DNA of 64,000 nt. Origin: Clostridiales bacterium 38-18. GTDB taxonomy: Bacteria > Bacillota > Clostridia > Peptostreptococcales > Acidaminobacteraceae. The notes beneath the pieces are model-generated. The model was not told the origin of the DNA. It was given only the letters and a program-made list of their open reading frames with translations, and did not search any database. The stretch is taken from assembly GCA_001897605.1 (NCBI GenBank), contig MKTL01000024.1, forward strand, positions 1 to 64,000, written 5' to 3'. Each line of letters opens with the position of its first letter. Position 1 is the stretch's first letter. Positions 50,612 to 58,365 of this stretch are shown piece after piece. Both the position numbers and the translations under genes were made by a program.

Positions 50612-52141
50612 TTAATTTCTTATCAGATAATCAAATGCGCTAAGTGCCGCAGTTGCACCATTTCCCATGGCTATGATGATTTGTTTAAAAGGTGCTGTCG
50701 TACAGTCGCCCGCGGCAAATACACCCTCTAAGCTGGTTGCGCCTTTGTCGTCAACTATAATCTCGCCTATTCTGTTGCGTTCTATCGTATCTCCTAACCA
50801 TTCGGTACTTGGAACTAGACCGATTTGTACGAAAACGCCTTGTAGGTCAATTTGCTCCTCAGAACCAGATGCTCTGTGAATGATTTGAATGCCTTCAACC
50901 TTACCATTGCCTACAATTGCTTTCGTCTGAACGTTTTTAATCACCTTTACATTTGGTAAGCTGTATAAGCGTTCTTGTAAAACAGCGTCCGCCTTAAGTT
51001 CAGGTAAAAATTCTAAAACCGTCACCTGACTGACGACGCCAGCTAGATCTATTGCTGCCTCTATTCCAGAGTTGCCACCGCCGATGACTGCCACGTGTTT
51101 CCCTTTAAACAAAGGACCATCACAGTGTGGGCAATAGGCAACGCCTTTATTTTTAAATTCTTTTTCACCAGGAACGCCCAGTTCACGCCATTTAGCACCG
51201 GTCGCAATGATCACAGCCTTACTCTTTAGAGTCGCACCATTTTCTAGTGTCACTTCTATAAGCTCCGATTTTTTTAGGCTGCTCACTCTTTGTTGATTCA
51301 TGATGTCTACATTATAGTGTTTTACGTGTTCTTCTAAACTTGAAGCAATCTTTGGCCCTTCTGTATAAAGCGTCCCGATAAAGTTTTCAATGCCCATCGT
51401 ATCGAGTACCTGACCACCAAAACGCTCTGCCACAACGCCAGTACGAATGCCTTTTCTTGCCGCATATATGGCTGCACTTGCACCAGCAGACCCGCCGCCT
51501 ACGACGAGAACATCAAACGGTTCTTTGTTTTCAAAGTGACTTGCTGAAACCGTTTCACCGAGCTTGTTTAAAATTTCCTCTAGAGTCAATCTACCGCCGC
51601 CAAAGAACTCACCCTGTAAGTATATTGCTGGTACGCCCATGATTTCTTTCGATTCAACTTCTTCCGAAAAGACTGCACCATCAATCATCGTATGTGATAT
51701 GAGCGGGTTAATCACACTCATCAAGTTTAAAGCTTGTACCACTTCAGGGCAGTTGTGACAGCTTAGGCTGACATAGGTTTCGAATTTTAGCTCTCTGTCA
51801 ATTGCTCTTACACGATCAATTAAGGATGCATCCACTTTAGGCGGTCTACCGCTGGATTGAAGTAAAGCAAGCACAAGAGAGGTAAATTCATGTCCTAATG
51901 GAACACCTGCGAAAGAAATGCCCGTCGGTCCATCTGCTCTATGGATAGAAAAACTAGGCGTTCTATCTAGAACCCCTGCTTCGATTTTGATCCGATCAGT
52001 CAATTCTGTGAGCTCATCAAGCATTTGTTTCATATCCAAAGAGGCTTGATCCTCACCTATACTAAAGCTTATGGAGAGATCGCTCTCCATAAGCTTTAAA
52101 TAATTGGCTAACTCTTGTTTGAGTGCATCATCAAACATCAT
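50612..52141 (-). CDS. ahpF: Alkyl hydroperoxide reductase subunit F
   Basis: A 509-residue flavoprotein that passes electrons from NAD(P)H to AhpC. The N-terminal thioredoxin-like domain has its redox CHNC (SLSCHNCPEVVQAL). The thioredoxin-reductase part has the FAD motif VLVVGGGSAGASAAIYAARKG, the redox CPHC (VAYCPHCDGPLFKG) and the NAD(P)H motif VAVIGGGNSGIEAA, ending EGVFAAGDCT. The length is standard. It follows ahpC by eight bases. Confidence 0.96.
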   Translation of the reverse strand: MMFDDALKQELANYLKLMESDLSISFSIGEDQASLDMKQMLDELTELTDRIKIEAGVLDRTPSFSIHRADGPTGISFAGVPLGHEFTSLVLALLQSSGRPPKVDASLIDRVRAIDRELKFETYVSLSCHNCPEVVQALNLMSVINPLISHTMIDGAVFSEEVESKEIMGVPAIYLQGEFFGGGRLTLEEILNKLGETVSASHFENKEPFDVLVVGGGSAGASAAIYAARKGIRTGVVAERFGGQVLDTMGIENFIGTLYTEGPKIASSLEEHVKHYNVDIMNQQRVSSLKKSELIEVTLENGATLKSKAVIIATGAKWRELGVPGEKEFKNKGVAYCPHCDGPLFKGKHVAVIGGGNSGIEAAIDLAGVVSQVTVLEFLPELKADAVLQERLYSLPNVKVIKNVQTKAIVGNGKVEGIQIIHRASGSEEQIDLQGVFVQIGLVPSTEWLGDTIERNRIGEIIVDDKGATSLEGVFAAGDCTTAPFKQIIIAMGNGATAALSAFDYLIRN

Positions 52142-52149
52142 AATTCCAC

Positions 52150-52713
52150 CTATATTTTTCCAACTAAATCAAGACCTGGCTTTAAAGTTTCTTTGCCTGC
52201 TTGCCATTTAGCTGGACAAACTTCATTTGGGTTATTTCTAACGTATTGAGCTGCTTTGATTTTATTAATCAAAATACTTGCATCTCTACCGATACCACCT
52301 GCATTGATTTCTACTGCTTGAACGATACCATCTGGATCAATAATGAAAGTCCCACGATCTGCTAAACCTGAATTTTCATCCAATACATCAAAGTTTCTAG
52401 AAAGTACGTGTGCTGGGTCACCGATCATTGTGTATTTGATTTTACCGATAGCGTCTGAGCTATCATGCCATGCTTTATGTGTGAAATGCGTATCTGTAGA
52501 AACTGAATATACTTCTACGCCTAATGCTTTTAACTCATCGTATTGATTTTGTAAATCTTCTAGCTCAGTTGGACAAACAAATGTAAAGTCTGCTGGATAA
52601 AAGCAAACGATGCTCCATTGTCCTTTTAAATTTTCCTGTGTTACCGTTACAAAAGTTTCATTTACATAAGCCTGTGCACTAAATTCTAATATTTCTTTAC
52701 CTATCAAAGACAT
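52150..52713 (-). CDS. ahpC: Alkyl hydroperoxide reductase subunit C (peroxiredoxin)
   Basis: A 187-residue typical 2-Cys peroxiredoxin that reduces hydrogen peroxide and organic hydroperoxides. The peroxidatic Cys47 is in [13 protein letters not shown], the resolving Cys in NEVCPAKW, and GGIGRD and YF-like C-terminal segments are present. It is recharged by AhpF, encoded next. GGAGG precedes the ATG. The promoter region holds two palindromes fitting peroxide-responsive control. Confidence 0.97.
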   Translation of the reverse strand: MSLIGKEILEFSAQAYVNETFVTVTQENLKGQWSIVCFYPADFTFVCPTELEDLQNQYDELKALGVEVYSVSTDTHFTHKAWHDSSDAIGKIKYTMIGDPAHVLSRNFDVLDENSGLADRGTFIIDPDGIVQAVEINAGGIGRDASILINKIKAAQYVRNNPNEVCPAKWQAGKETLKPGLDLVGKI

Positions 52714-52728
52714 GTTATTCCTCCATAT

Positions 52729-52791
52729 TTGTAATCATTACAACTTGATAGTTGCTATCATTAATTATCTACATTTAGGAGAATTTGTCAA
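52729..52791 (-). promoter_or_regulatory. ahpC promoter with two palindromes
   Basis: On the minus strand TTGACA (52786-52791) and GATAAT (52764-52769) are 16 bp apart. Just downstream are TGATAGTTGCTATCA (52746-52760) and TTGTAATCATTACAA (52729-52743). The second differs from the PerR-box consensus TTATAATNATTATAA at one position in each arm. Binding by PerR or a MarR/OhrR-type repressor is likely but not shown. Confidence 0.72.
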
Positions 52792-52864
52792 GGACACATT
52801 TTTGTTTCTATGATTTTATCATTAGTGAAATTATAACTGAATTAAAATCCATGCAACCCCAAAA

Positions 52865-52915
52865 TAAAGAACAATTACTCAAAACTAAAAACAATTACTC
52901 AAAACTAAAAACAAT
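52865..52915. repeat. Short direct repeat between HD-GYP gene and ahpC
   Basis: ACAATTACTCAAAACTAAAA occurs twice in succession (20-bp period), and its start occurs a third time. It is AT-rich and non-coding, directly beside the HD-GYP terminator. Confidence 0.75.
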
Positions 52916-52930
52916 TAATTAAAAACAAAA

Positions 52931-52960
52931 AACCGATATCCATCGCGTGGATATCGGTTA
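52931..52960 (-). terminator. Terminator of the HD-GYP gene, overlapping its stop codon
   Basis: A 12-pair stem (AACCGATATCCA and its complement) with a five-base loop is followed by TTTTTT on the minus strand. The TAA stop of the HD-GYP gene (52958-52960) lies within the upstream arm. Confidence 0.92.
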
Positions 52961-54043
52961 AAAGGTCTCTGTTATAAACCATTTTGTATTTAAAGATAAG
53001 TCTAAATCAAAATAAAGTCGTTTGTAATCATTGTCCTTCGGTAGAAACACTCTAACGATAGGGCTTTCAGGATAGAGCTTATTTTGATAGAGAACGATGC
53101 CTCTATGCCCTGAATTTAGAATAATTCCAGTGCCTGTAGGATAAATGTTAATGTGCTTGGCAAATGTCTCCATGATATGCATATCAAAGTGTTTGTCCCC
53201 AAGATGCGTAATCTCTCGAAAAACCTTATCAGGTGCAGATCGCCTTTGGTAGACCCGGTCGTTAGACATCGCATCGTAGACATCAGCTACAGAAACTATG
53301 CGCGCAAATAAAGGTATCTTAGTATTTCTAAGACCCATTGTATACCCTGTCCCGTCAAATTTTTCATGGTGATACAGCGCAATTTGAGCGGATTCATCCG
53401 GGATATCTGTTTGAATTAATATATCATAGCCATACTCTGTATGACGTTTAACTTCTCTGAACTCTTCACTCGTTAGTTTTGCAGGCTTCTTCAAGATTTC
53501 TTCTGGAATCACGATCTTGCCGATATCATGCAAAATAGCTCCCATTCCCAAATGCTTAAGCTGCTCTGGACTCAAATCTAGATCAATGCCTATGATTAAC
53601 GCAAGAACACCAACATTCACTGAATGCTGGTACGTATAATCGTCTACTGATCTTAATTGAGACAGCGCGAAAACAAAATCCTTTTTATCCAACAATTGTT
53701 CAATCATGTCCTGCACAAGGTCGCTGATTTTTTGGATATCAGTATTGGTCACACTCTTAAACTTCATCATGGTTTTCTTGATTTGGTTTTGAGCGTGTGT
53801 GCGGGTTTTTTCATGGATCACATCTTGGATATTCAAGGACCTGCGGATGTTATTTACCGTTTCTGGTGTCATTCTGCCAAACTCGTCGACATAAATCTCA
53901 CTGACACCTGCATCGATAAATCGAGGAATATATTGTTCCCGAAAGATACTTCCTTTCTTGATGAGAAGTACCCCGTCTGAACCATATACATCTTGAGCGA
54001 TGATAGAGCCGGGCATTACCCCACCTATGAACTGTTTTTGCAT
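52958..54043 (-). CDS. HD-GYP domain protein, probable cyclic-di-GMP phosphodiesterase
   Basis: A 361-residue cytosolic protein. An N-terminal part of about 120 residues resembles the DUF3391-like input region. The HD-GYP domain follows: HSVNVGVLALIIG, metal-binding ILHDIGKIVIPEEIL, RHTEYGYDIL, the HHEKFDGTGYTMGL motif (GYP reads GYT) and VADVYDAMSNDR. Canonical members hydrolyse c-di-GMP and tune motility or attachment. The Tyr-Thr variant of the GYP triad may alter activity. GGTGGGG precedes the ATG. Confidence 0.9.
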   Translation of the reverse strand: MQKQFIGGVMPGSIIAQDVYGSDGVLLIKKGSIFREQYIPRFIDAGVSEIYVDEFGRMTPETVNNIRRSLNIQDVIHEKTRTHAQNQIKKTMMKFKSVTNTDIQKISDLVQDMIEQLLDKKDFVFALSQLRSVDDYTYQHSVNVGVLALIIGIDLDLSPEQLKHLGMGAILHDIGKIVIPEEILKKPAKLTSEEFREVKRHTEYGYDILIQTDIPDESAQIALYHHEKFDGTGYTMGLRNTKIPLFARIVSVADVYDAMSNDRVYQRRSAPDKVFREITHLGDKHFDMHIMETFAKHINIYPTGTGIILNSGHRGIVLYQNKLYPESPIVRVFLPKDNDYKRLYFDLDLSLNTKWFITETF

Positions 54044-54207
54044 TTCCCCACCATATAGTATATTTTTGGCTTACGTAATATATTTCGACACTATATATGC
54101 TTTACTTTATGCTAATTTGCGAGAAAATGCAACTTTTTTTATATATATTATCTTGAAAACCTTAATTTTTTTTAATTTTTAAAATAAATATGTCTCAAAA
54201 TAACAAA

Positions 54208-55674
54208 TTACAGCTTTTTCAAAGTCCCCAGTAATCCTCTAGCCAAACTTCTACCAGCAGAACTACCTAAAGACGAAATAAATGATTTTGCAACCTTTTC
54301 GAAAATAGAGTCTGGTTTTCTACCTCTCTTCTTTGGCGCATTACTTTCTGCTATGGATTTCTGAGTTCTATTTTGTGTGGATGGATTACTAGTATTTCTA
54401 TCTAATAGCGGATTTTCGTCTTGTAAACGTTCGTAAGCAGATTCACGGTCTACCACAACCGAATACTTCTCATTAAGCTGAGCATCTATGAAATAGTTAA
54501 TTTCCTCCTGATGTCCAAATGCACTTTGAGGTGCAAGAATATAGGCGCGTTCTGTTATATTAGGCGTTCCTTTTTCATCAAGACATGAAATGAGCGCTTC
54601 TCCAACTCCCAATGATAAGAGCGCTTCCTCTATATTAAGACTTGGATTGACTCTAAATGTCTGTGCAGCTAGCTTTAGTTGTTTTATTTCCTTAGCTGTA
54701 TATGCTCTAAGGGCATGCTGAATTCTATTGCCCAGTTGTCCGAGAACTGAATCTGGCAAATCTGTCGGAGATTGTGTTACAAAGTAGATACCGACACCCT
54801 TCGATCGTATCAATCGAATCACCTGCTCAATTTGACTAAGTAAAATTCCTGGAATTTTGTTAAATATTAAATGTGCTTCGTCGAAGAAAAATACGACTTT
54901 AGGCACGTCTAGATCGCCTGCCTCTGGCAAAGTCTCATATATTTCTGAGAGCAGCCAAAGTAAAAATGTAGAATACAATAATGGATTACTTACGAGCTGA
55001 GTCGCATCTAGTCGATTTATAACCCCTTTACCTGACTTGATTTTCATAAAGTCTTCTATTTCAAGAGCTGGTTCGCCAAAAAATGCATCGACACCCATTT
55101 GCTCAAATGTATTTAGCTGTCTAATGACTGCGCCTAAGGAGGCTTTATTTAACCCGCCGTAGCTTTCTAAAAAATTAGTGCTGTTATTATAAGCAAACTC
55201 AACCAACGCTTTTAAATCCTTAAAGTCTATCAACAAAAGGCCTTCATCATCTGCAAATTTAAATAGCGTATGTAGAATACTGGTTTGAGTCTCATTTAAA
55301 CTGAGTAATCGTGCCAATAGCATCGGACCCATATCAGAAATGGTCGTTCTTATCGGTAGACCATTCTTGCCAAAAAGATCCCAATAATGGGTTGGGAATG
55401 TATCAAACTCAGATGTAGCTTCCTCAATTTGCGCAAGGCGTTCGGTTAACTTTTCTGAGGTTTGTCCTTTGCATTCAAAGCCGTTCAAATCACCCTTTAC
55501 ATCTACTAAGAAGGTTGGGACACCTAATTTACTTAGCTCCTCAATGAAAAGTTTCATCGTTATGGTTTTACCCGTTCCTGTGGCACCTGCAATAAGTCCA
55601 TGTCTATTGATCATAGATGGCACTGGACCAAGTACCCCCTTATTTAACACTTTAGCAATTTTCAACTGATTCAT
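54208..55674 (-). CDS. HerA-like ATPase (DUF853 family)
   Basis: A 488-residue FtsK/HerA-superfamily ATPase. Walker A GATGTGKT is at residues 30-37, Walker B is VVFFFDEAHLIF, and the arginine/sensor region IEQVIRLIRSKGVGIYFVTQSPTDLPDSVLGQLGNRIQHALRA is highly conserved. The C-terminal 70 residues are charged and end in a KKRGRKPD hook-like segment. The role is unknown; it is a stand-alone copy without NurA or defence partners. AGGAGG precedes the ATG. Confidence 0.92.
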   Translation of the reverse strand: MNQLKIAKVLNKGVLGPVPSMINRHGLIAGATGTGKTITMKLFIEELSKLGVPTFLVDVKGDLNGFECKGQTSEKLTERLAQIEEATSEFDTFPTHYWDLFGKNGLPIRTTISDMGPMLLARLLSLNETQTSILHTLFKFADDEGLLLIDFKDLKALVEFAYNNSTNFLESYGGLNKASLGAVIRQLNTFEQMGVDAFFGEPALEIEDFMKIKSGKGVINRLDATQLVSNPLLYSTFLLWLLSEIYETLPEAGDLDVPKVVFFFDEAHLIFNKIPGILLSQIEQVIRLIRSKGVGIYFVTQSPTDLPDSVLGQLGNRIQHALRAYTAKEIKQLKLAAQTFRVNPSLNIEEALLSLGVGEALISCLDEKGTPNITERAYILAPQSAFGHQEEINYFIDAQLNEKYSVVVDRESAYERLQDENPLLDRNTSNPSTQNRTQKSIAESNAPKKRGRKPDSIFEKVAKSFISSLGSSAGRSLARGLLGTLKKL

Positions 55675-55753
55675 ACGCCCTCCTAATTAAAATAGTTATA
55701 GCGCACCTCAATGCGCTATAGTAGCTCTGTTCTACGGTTATAACTAAGCTGGT

Positions 55754-56968
55754 TTAAAGCGTTTGCTCGTACTTCCAACCGTCCTTAAAATCAACTTTTA
55801 TTGCGACATAAAGGTTGATGAGCGAAAGTGCTGCTGCTAAGAAAAAGATATATTGTGGTCCCCAAATGGTCCAAACGATACCACCCAAATACGCACAAAT
55901 AATGGATACAAAGTGATCCATACTCTGACCCAAAGTTAATGTCGGTGTAACATCCGTTGGTTTAACCGCAATTTTTCTAAGATAAACGGTTCTTATGATG
56001 CCCATCTGAGTGGACATTTTATCAAAGATAAAAATCAGGTATGCAAATAAAACGCCGTAGCCAACGGTACTGACACTCCCATTTACATAGCCCATACTTA
56101 AAAATCCATAAATTAAGTATACCCCTATAAAGGAGATCGCATCAAGATATAGCATGTTTTTAACACCGTATTTATCTAGCCATTTTCCTATTGCAGGTAT
56201 AAAAAAGATGCCTATAAAGGAGCCGATAACAGTTAATATTGAAATCGTATCTGCTTTTTTTCCAAGGATATCTATAATCACCCACGGTCCATATACCATC
56301 ATAATTTGCTTTTGAACACCAAATAGTACGACCAATGTATAATAATAACGGTACTCAGCTCTAAATACAAAGCCCTTTACTGCAGTATGTGGTTTGCTTT
56401 GTCTAACCTTTTTATCCAGCATGCCCAATAGGATAAATACACCAAGAAATAGCATAGCTGCAATGAGAAATGGTGACTTTAGATTGGTCTCAAAGCTCAT
56501 AAATCCCATTTTAAAGCCTGCAAATACAACGAGTGATGCTATCATCTGAACGCCAGTAAAAAATCCCTTAAACTGTCCAAGTCGCTTACCTATATTATCT
56601 TTTTCTGCTAACTCAAGGCCGATGCTATCCTGTAGAGGAAAGAACAAGTGCATCCCAAGCGAATTGATAAAGATGAAGATAATCATTATATTAAATGACG
56701 GTGTGTAAAGTCCTAGCGCCAAAATCCCCACGATACTTAGCAGCTGTGCCAGCATCGATATCCTGATATCACTCAAAAATGATAACGCAGCAATAACGAA
56801 CACACTGATAAGACCAGGAAGCTCTCTTGGAAACTCTAGAAACCCTCTTTGATACGCGGTTACATTATAAGCATCTTTAAAGAAGTTTGAAATAACATTG
56901 TTTGTCATTCCAAGTCCAAATGCAGTCAGTGCAATAATGGCAAAATAAATTCTAATCTCTTTTTTCAT
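55754..56968 (-). CDS. MFS transporter
   Basis: A 404-residue major facilitator superfamily protein with about twelve transmembrane helices. The central loop reads GMLDKKVRQSKPHTAVKGFVF, and the A-like loop FIPAIGKWLDKYGVKNMLYLD follows the start of the second half. The substrate is unknown. An in-frame ATG at 56992 contains the ribosome binding site in its own codons; the ATG at 56968 (MKKEIRIYF) behind GGAGGGG is chosen. Hairpin repeats lie upstream. Confidence 0.9.
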   Translation of the reverse strand: MKKEIRIYFAIIALTAFGLGMTNNVISNFFKDAYNVTAYQRGFLEFPRELPGLISVFVIAALSFLSDIRISMLAQLLSIVGILALGLYTPSFNIMIIFIFINSLGMHLFFPLQDSIGLELAEKDNIGKRLGQFKGFFTGVQMIASLVVFAGFKMGFMSFETNLKSPFLIAAMLFLGVFILLGMLDKKVRQSKPHTAVKGFVFRAEYRYYYTLVVLFGVQKQIMMVYGPWVIIDILGKKADTISILTVIGSFIGIFFIPAIGKWLDKYGVKNMLYLDAISFIGVYLIYGFLSMGYVNGSVSTVGYGVLFAYLIFIFDKMSTQMGIIRTVYLRKIAVKPTDVTPTLTLGQSMDHFVSIICAYLGGIVWTIWGPQYIFFLAAALSLINLYVAIKVDFKDGWKYEQTL

Positions 56969-57067
56969 GTCCCCTCCAAAACTGTCCTTCAATTACTTAT
57001 TTTATCACATGTATTTCGATATACAAAATAAAATGATAGTTTATGGTGGCATCCTTTTGACATATGA

Positions 57068-57154
57068 GTGCCCTGCCAATTATACCCCTCTCCTGAAGAC
57101 CGGTCCTCGGATTCCCTGCGGAGCTTCTTACGTGGGTTATAATTGGCAGGGCAC
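57068..57154 (-). repeat. Hairpin-core repeat, copy D (minus orientation)
   Basis: A 17-bp perfect inverted repeat (57068-57084 with 57138-57154), quite unlike the arms of the other copies, encloses the family core on the minus strand: GCTCCGCAGG, short GG-GAAT-CC tip, CCGAGGACCGGTC. Confidence 0.93.
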
Positions 57155-57215
57155 CTAATATACTGTAACAGGCTGCACACCTTTTGTGTCGATAAAAGTA
57201 GAAACGAAATAAGAA

Positions 57216-57238
57216 AAGAGTTGCCTAAGGCAACTCTT
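57216..57238 (-). terminator. Simple hairpin, probable terminator
   Basis: A ten-pair perfect stem AAGAGTTGCC/GGCAACTCTT with a TAA loop, followed on the minus strand by TTCTTATTTC. It would stop transcripts leaving the TipA-like gene. Confidence 0.7.
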
Positions 57239-57320
57239 AACTTACTTCTAAATCACTTATTCTTTAATCACTTAATCCTTTTACTCCAAACGACACCTAG
57301 ATAAAGTAACACATTTAGAA

Positions 57321-57415
57321 CTGAACGCTACAATAACTATCGGAGGAGGCTCCGCAGGCGCACCCAAAGGGTGCCCGAGGACCGGCCCTCCGGAGAGAGT
57401 TGTTGTGGCGTTCAG
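57321..57415 (+). repeat. Hairpin-core repeat, copy E
   Basis: Arms 57321-57338 and 57398-57415 pair over 18 bases with two G-U pairs on the plus strand. The core is GCTCCGCAGG, an extended apical helix GCACCC-AAA-GGGTGC, then CCGAGGACCGGCC, with GGAGG/CCTCC closing below. It lies 15 bases after the TipA-like stop codon. Confidence 0.93.
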
Positions 57416-57430
57416 TTTAAGTGATACACT

Positions 57431-58189
57431 TTACACCCCAGTGTAGTTATGCAATGCCCCACAGAAAAACTCTGCAGCACCAACTCTGTGTTGATCGTAG
57501 TAGTGCTTGAATCTTTCATCAGCGACATACATGTCGCCAAGTCCGGCATGTGCTTCTTTTGAATACGTTTCCCAGTAGAGGCATAACCATTCTTTGTGCT
57601 TTTCACATGCAGCCATAGCGGTTTCGCTATTTGCATCACCTTCATCCATCGCTTTGAGGATCAGTTCAATTATCTCTGCTGCCAATTGATTTGCATGGTT
57701 GTAGGTTGCTTCGCTCATATTGGCAAATTTAGCATTTGACTTTGCAATAACTTCTTCGCCATATTTTTCTCTAATTTCATTTCCATATTTTTTTTCATTA
57801 TCTTCTAAAAGCTGTTTCTTTAAGCCTTCAAATTTTTCTTTATCTGACATCGTTCGTCTCCCTTCTACTTCTTCAATCGTCTTTTGTACATTGTTGATGA
57901 GTAAATCCAAATGTGCACGTTTGGACAGCAGTTCATCATAATGTGTTTTCAACGTTTTAACTTCATCGTATTGATCAGAGTTCAATATGAGTTTTATATC
58001 ATCAAGGCTGACATCCAATGCTCTAAAAAACAAAATCTGCTGCAGCTTATTGATTTCATTTCGACCATAAATTCGATATCCTGATGAATTGATTCTCGCC
58101 GGCTTAAGCAAATCAATCTCGTCATAGTACCTCAAAGTACGCGTCGTTACCCCTGAAATAGCGGCTAATTTATTCACTGTATATTCCAT
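57431..58189 (-). CDS. MerR-family regulator with TipAS-type ligand domain
   Basis: A 252-residue TipA-like activator. The N-terminal MerR DNA-binding domain reads YTVNKLAAISGVTTRTLRYYDEIDLLKPARINSSGYRIYG, followed by a long coiled coil. The C-terminal 120 residues (NHANQLAAEIIELILKAMDEG, CEKHKEWLCLYWETYSKEAHAGLGDMYVADERFKHYYD) match the TipAS antibiotic-binding globin-like fold. The ATG at 58189 behind AAGGAGG is chosen. It is probably autoregulated from a MerR-type promoter with a 19-bp spacer. Confidence 0.93.
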   Translation of the reverse strand: MEYTVNKLAAISGVTTRTLRYYDEIDLLKPARINSSGYRIYGRNEINKLQQILFFRALDVSLDDIKLILNSDQYDEVKTLKTHYDELLSKRAHLDLLINNVQKTIEEVEGRRTMSDKEKFEGLKKQLLEDNEKKYGNEIREKYGEEVIAKSNAKFANMSEATYNHANQLAAEIIELILKAMDEGDANSETAMAACEKHKEWLCLYWETYSKEAHAGLGDMYVADERFKHYYDQHRVGAAEFFCGALHNYTGV

Positions 58190-58208
58190 ATCTGACCTCC
58201 TTGATGCT

Positions 58209-58239
58209 ATCATATACCCTTACGTTACGTTAAGGTCAA
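58209..58239 (-). promoter_or_regulatory. MerR-type promoter with 19-bp spacer
   Basis: On the minus strand -35 TTGACC (58234-58239) and -10 TATGAT (58209-58214) are 19 bp apart, the stretched spacing that MerR-family activators untwist. The spacer carries the inverted repeat CCTTAACGTAACGTAAGG. Transcription would begin near 58202, giving a leader of only about a dozen bases before the ATG at 58189. Confidence 0.87.
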
Positions 58240-58365
58240 TAATAAAATTTAACTTTTTTTAAAATGACATAAAAATTAATTTATACAACTTCATAAATCC
58301 TTATCTCTTATCTGTACATCTATGATAAAATATTAGGGAACCGAAATATAAATTTGGAGGTAACT

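Larger units (their letters stand above)
56993..57430. other. Gene-free stretch with three hairpins
   Basis: This 438-bp spacer between the MFS gene and the TipA-like regulator holds two hairpin-core repeats (57068-57154 and 57321-57415) and a simple terminator-like hairpin (57216-57238). No convincing gene is seen; the open frames here run through the hairpin arms. Confidence 0.75.

Noticed and set aside
54208-55674. HerA-NurA or SIR2-HerA defence system
   Set aside because: Only the ATPase is present; the neighbours are an HD-GYP protein and an MFS transporter, so the stand-alone DUF853 type is the simpler call.
57160-57430. Short genes in the spacer before the TipA-like regulator
   Set aside because: The open frames run through hairpin arms and have no ribosome binding sites.
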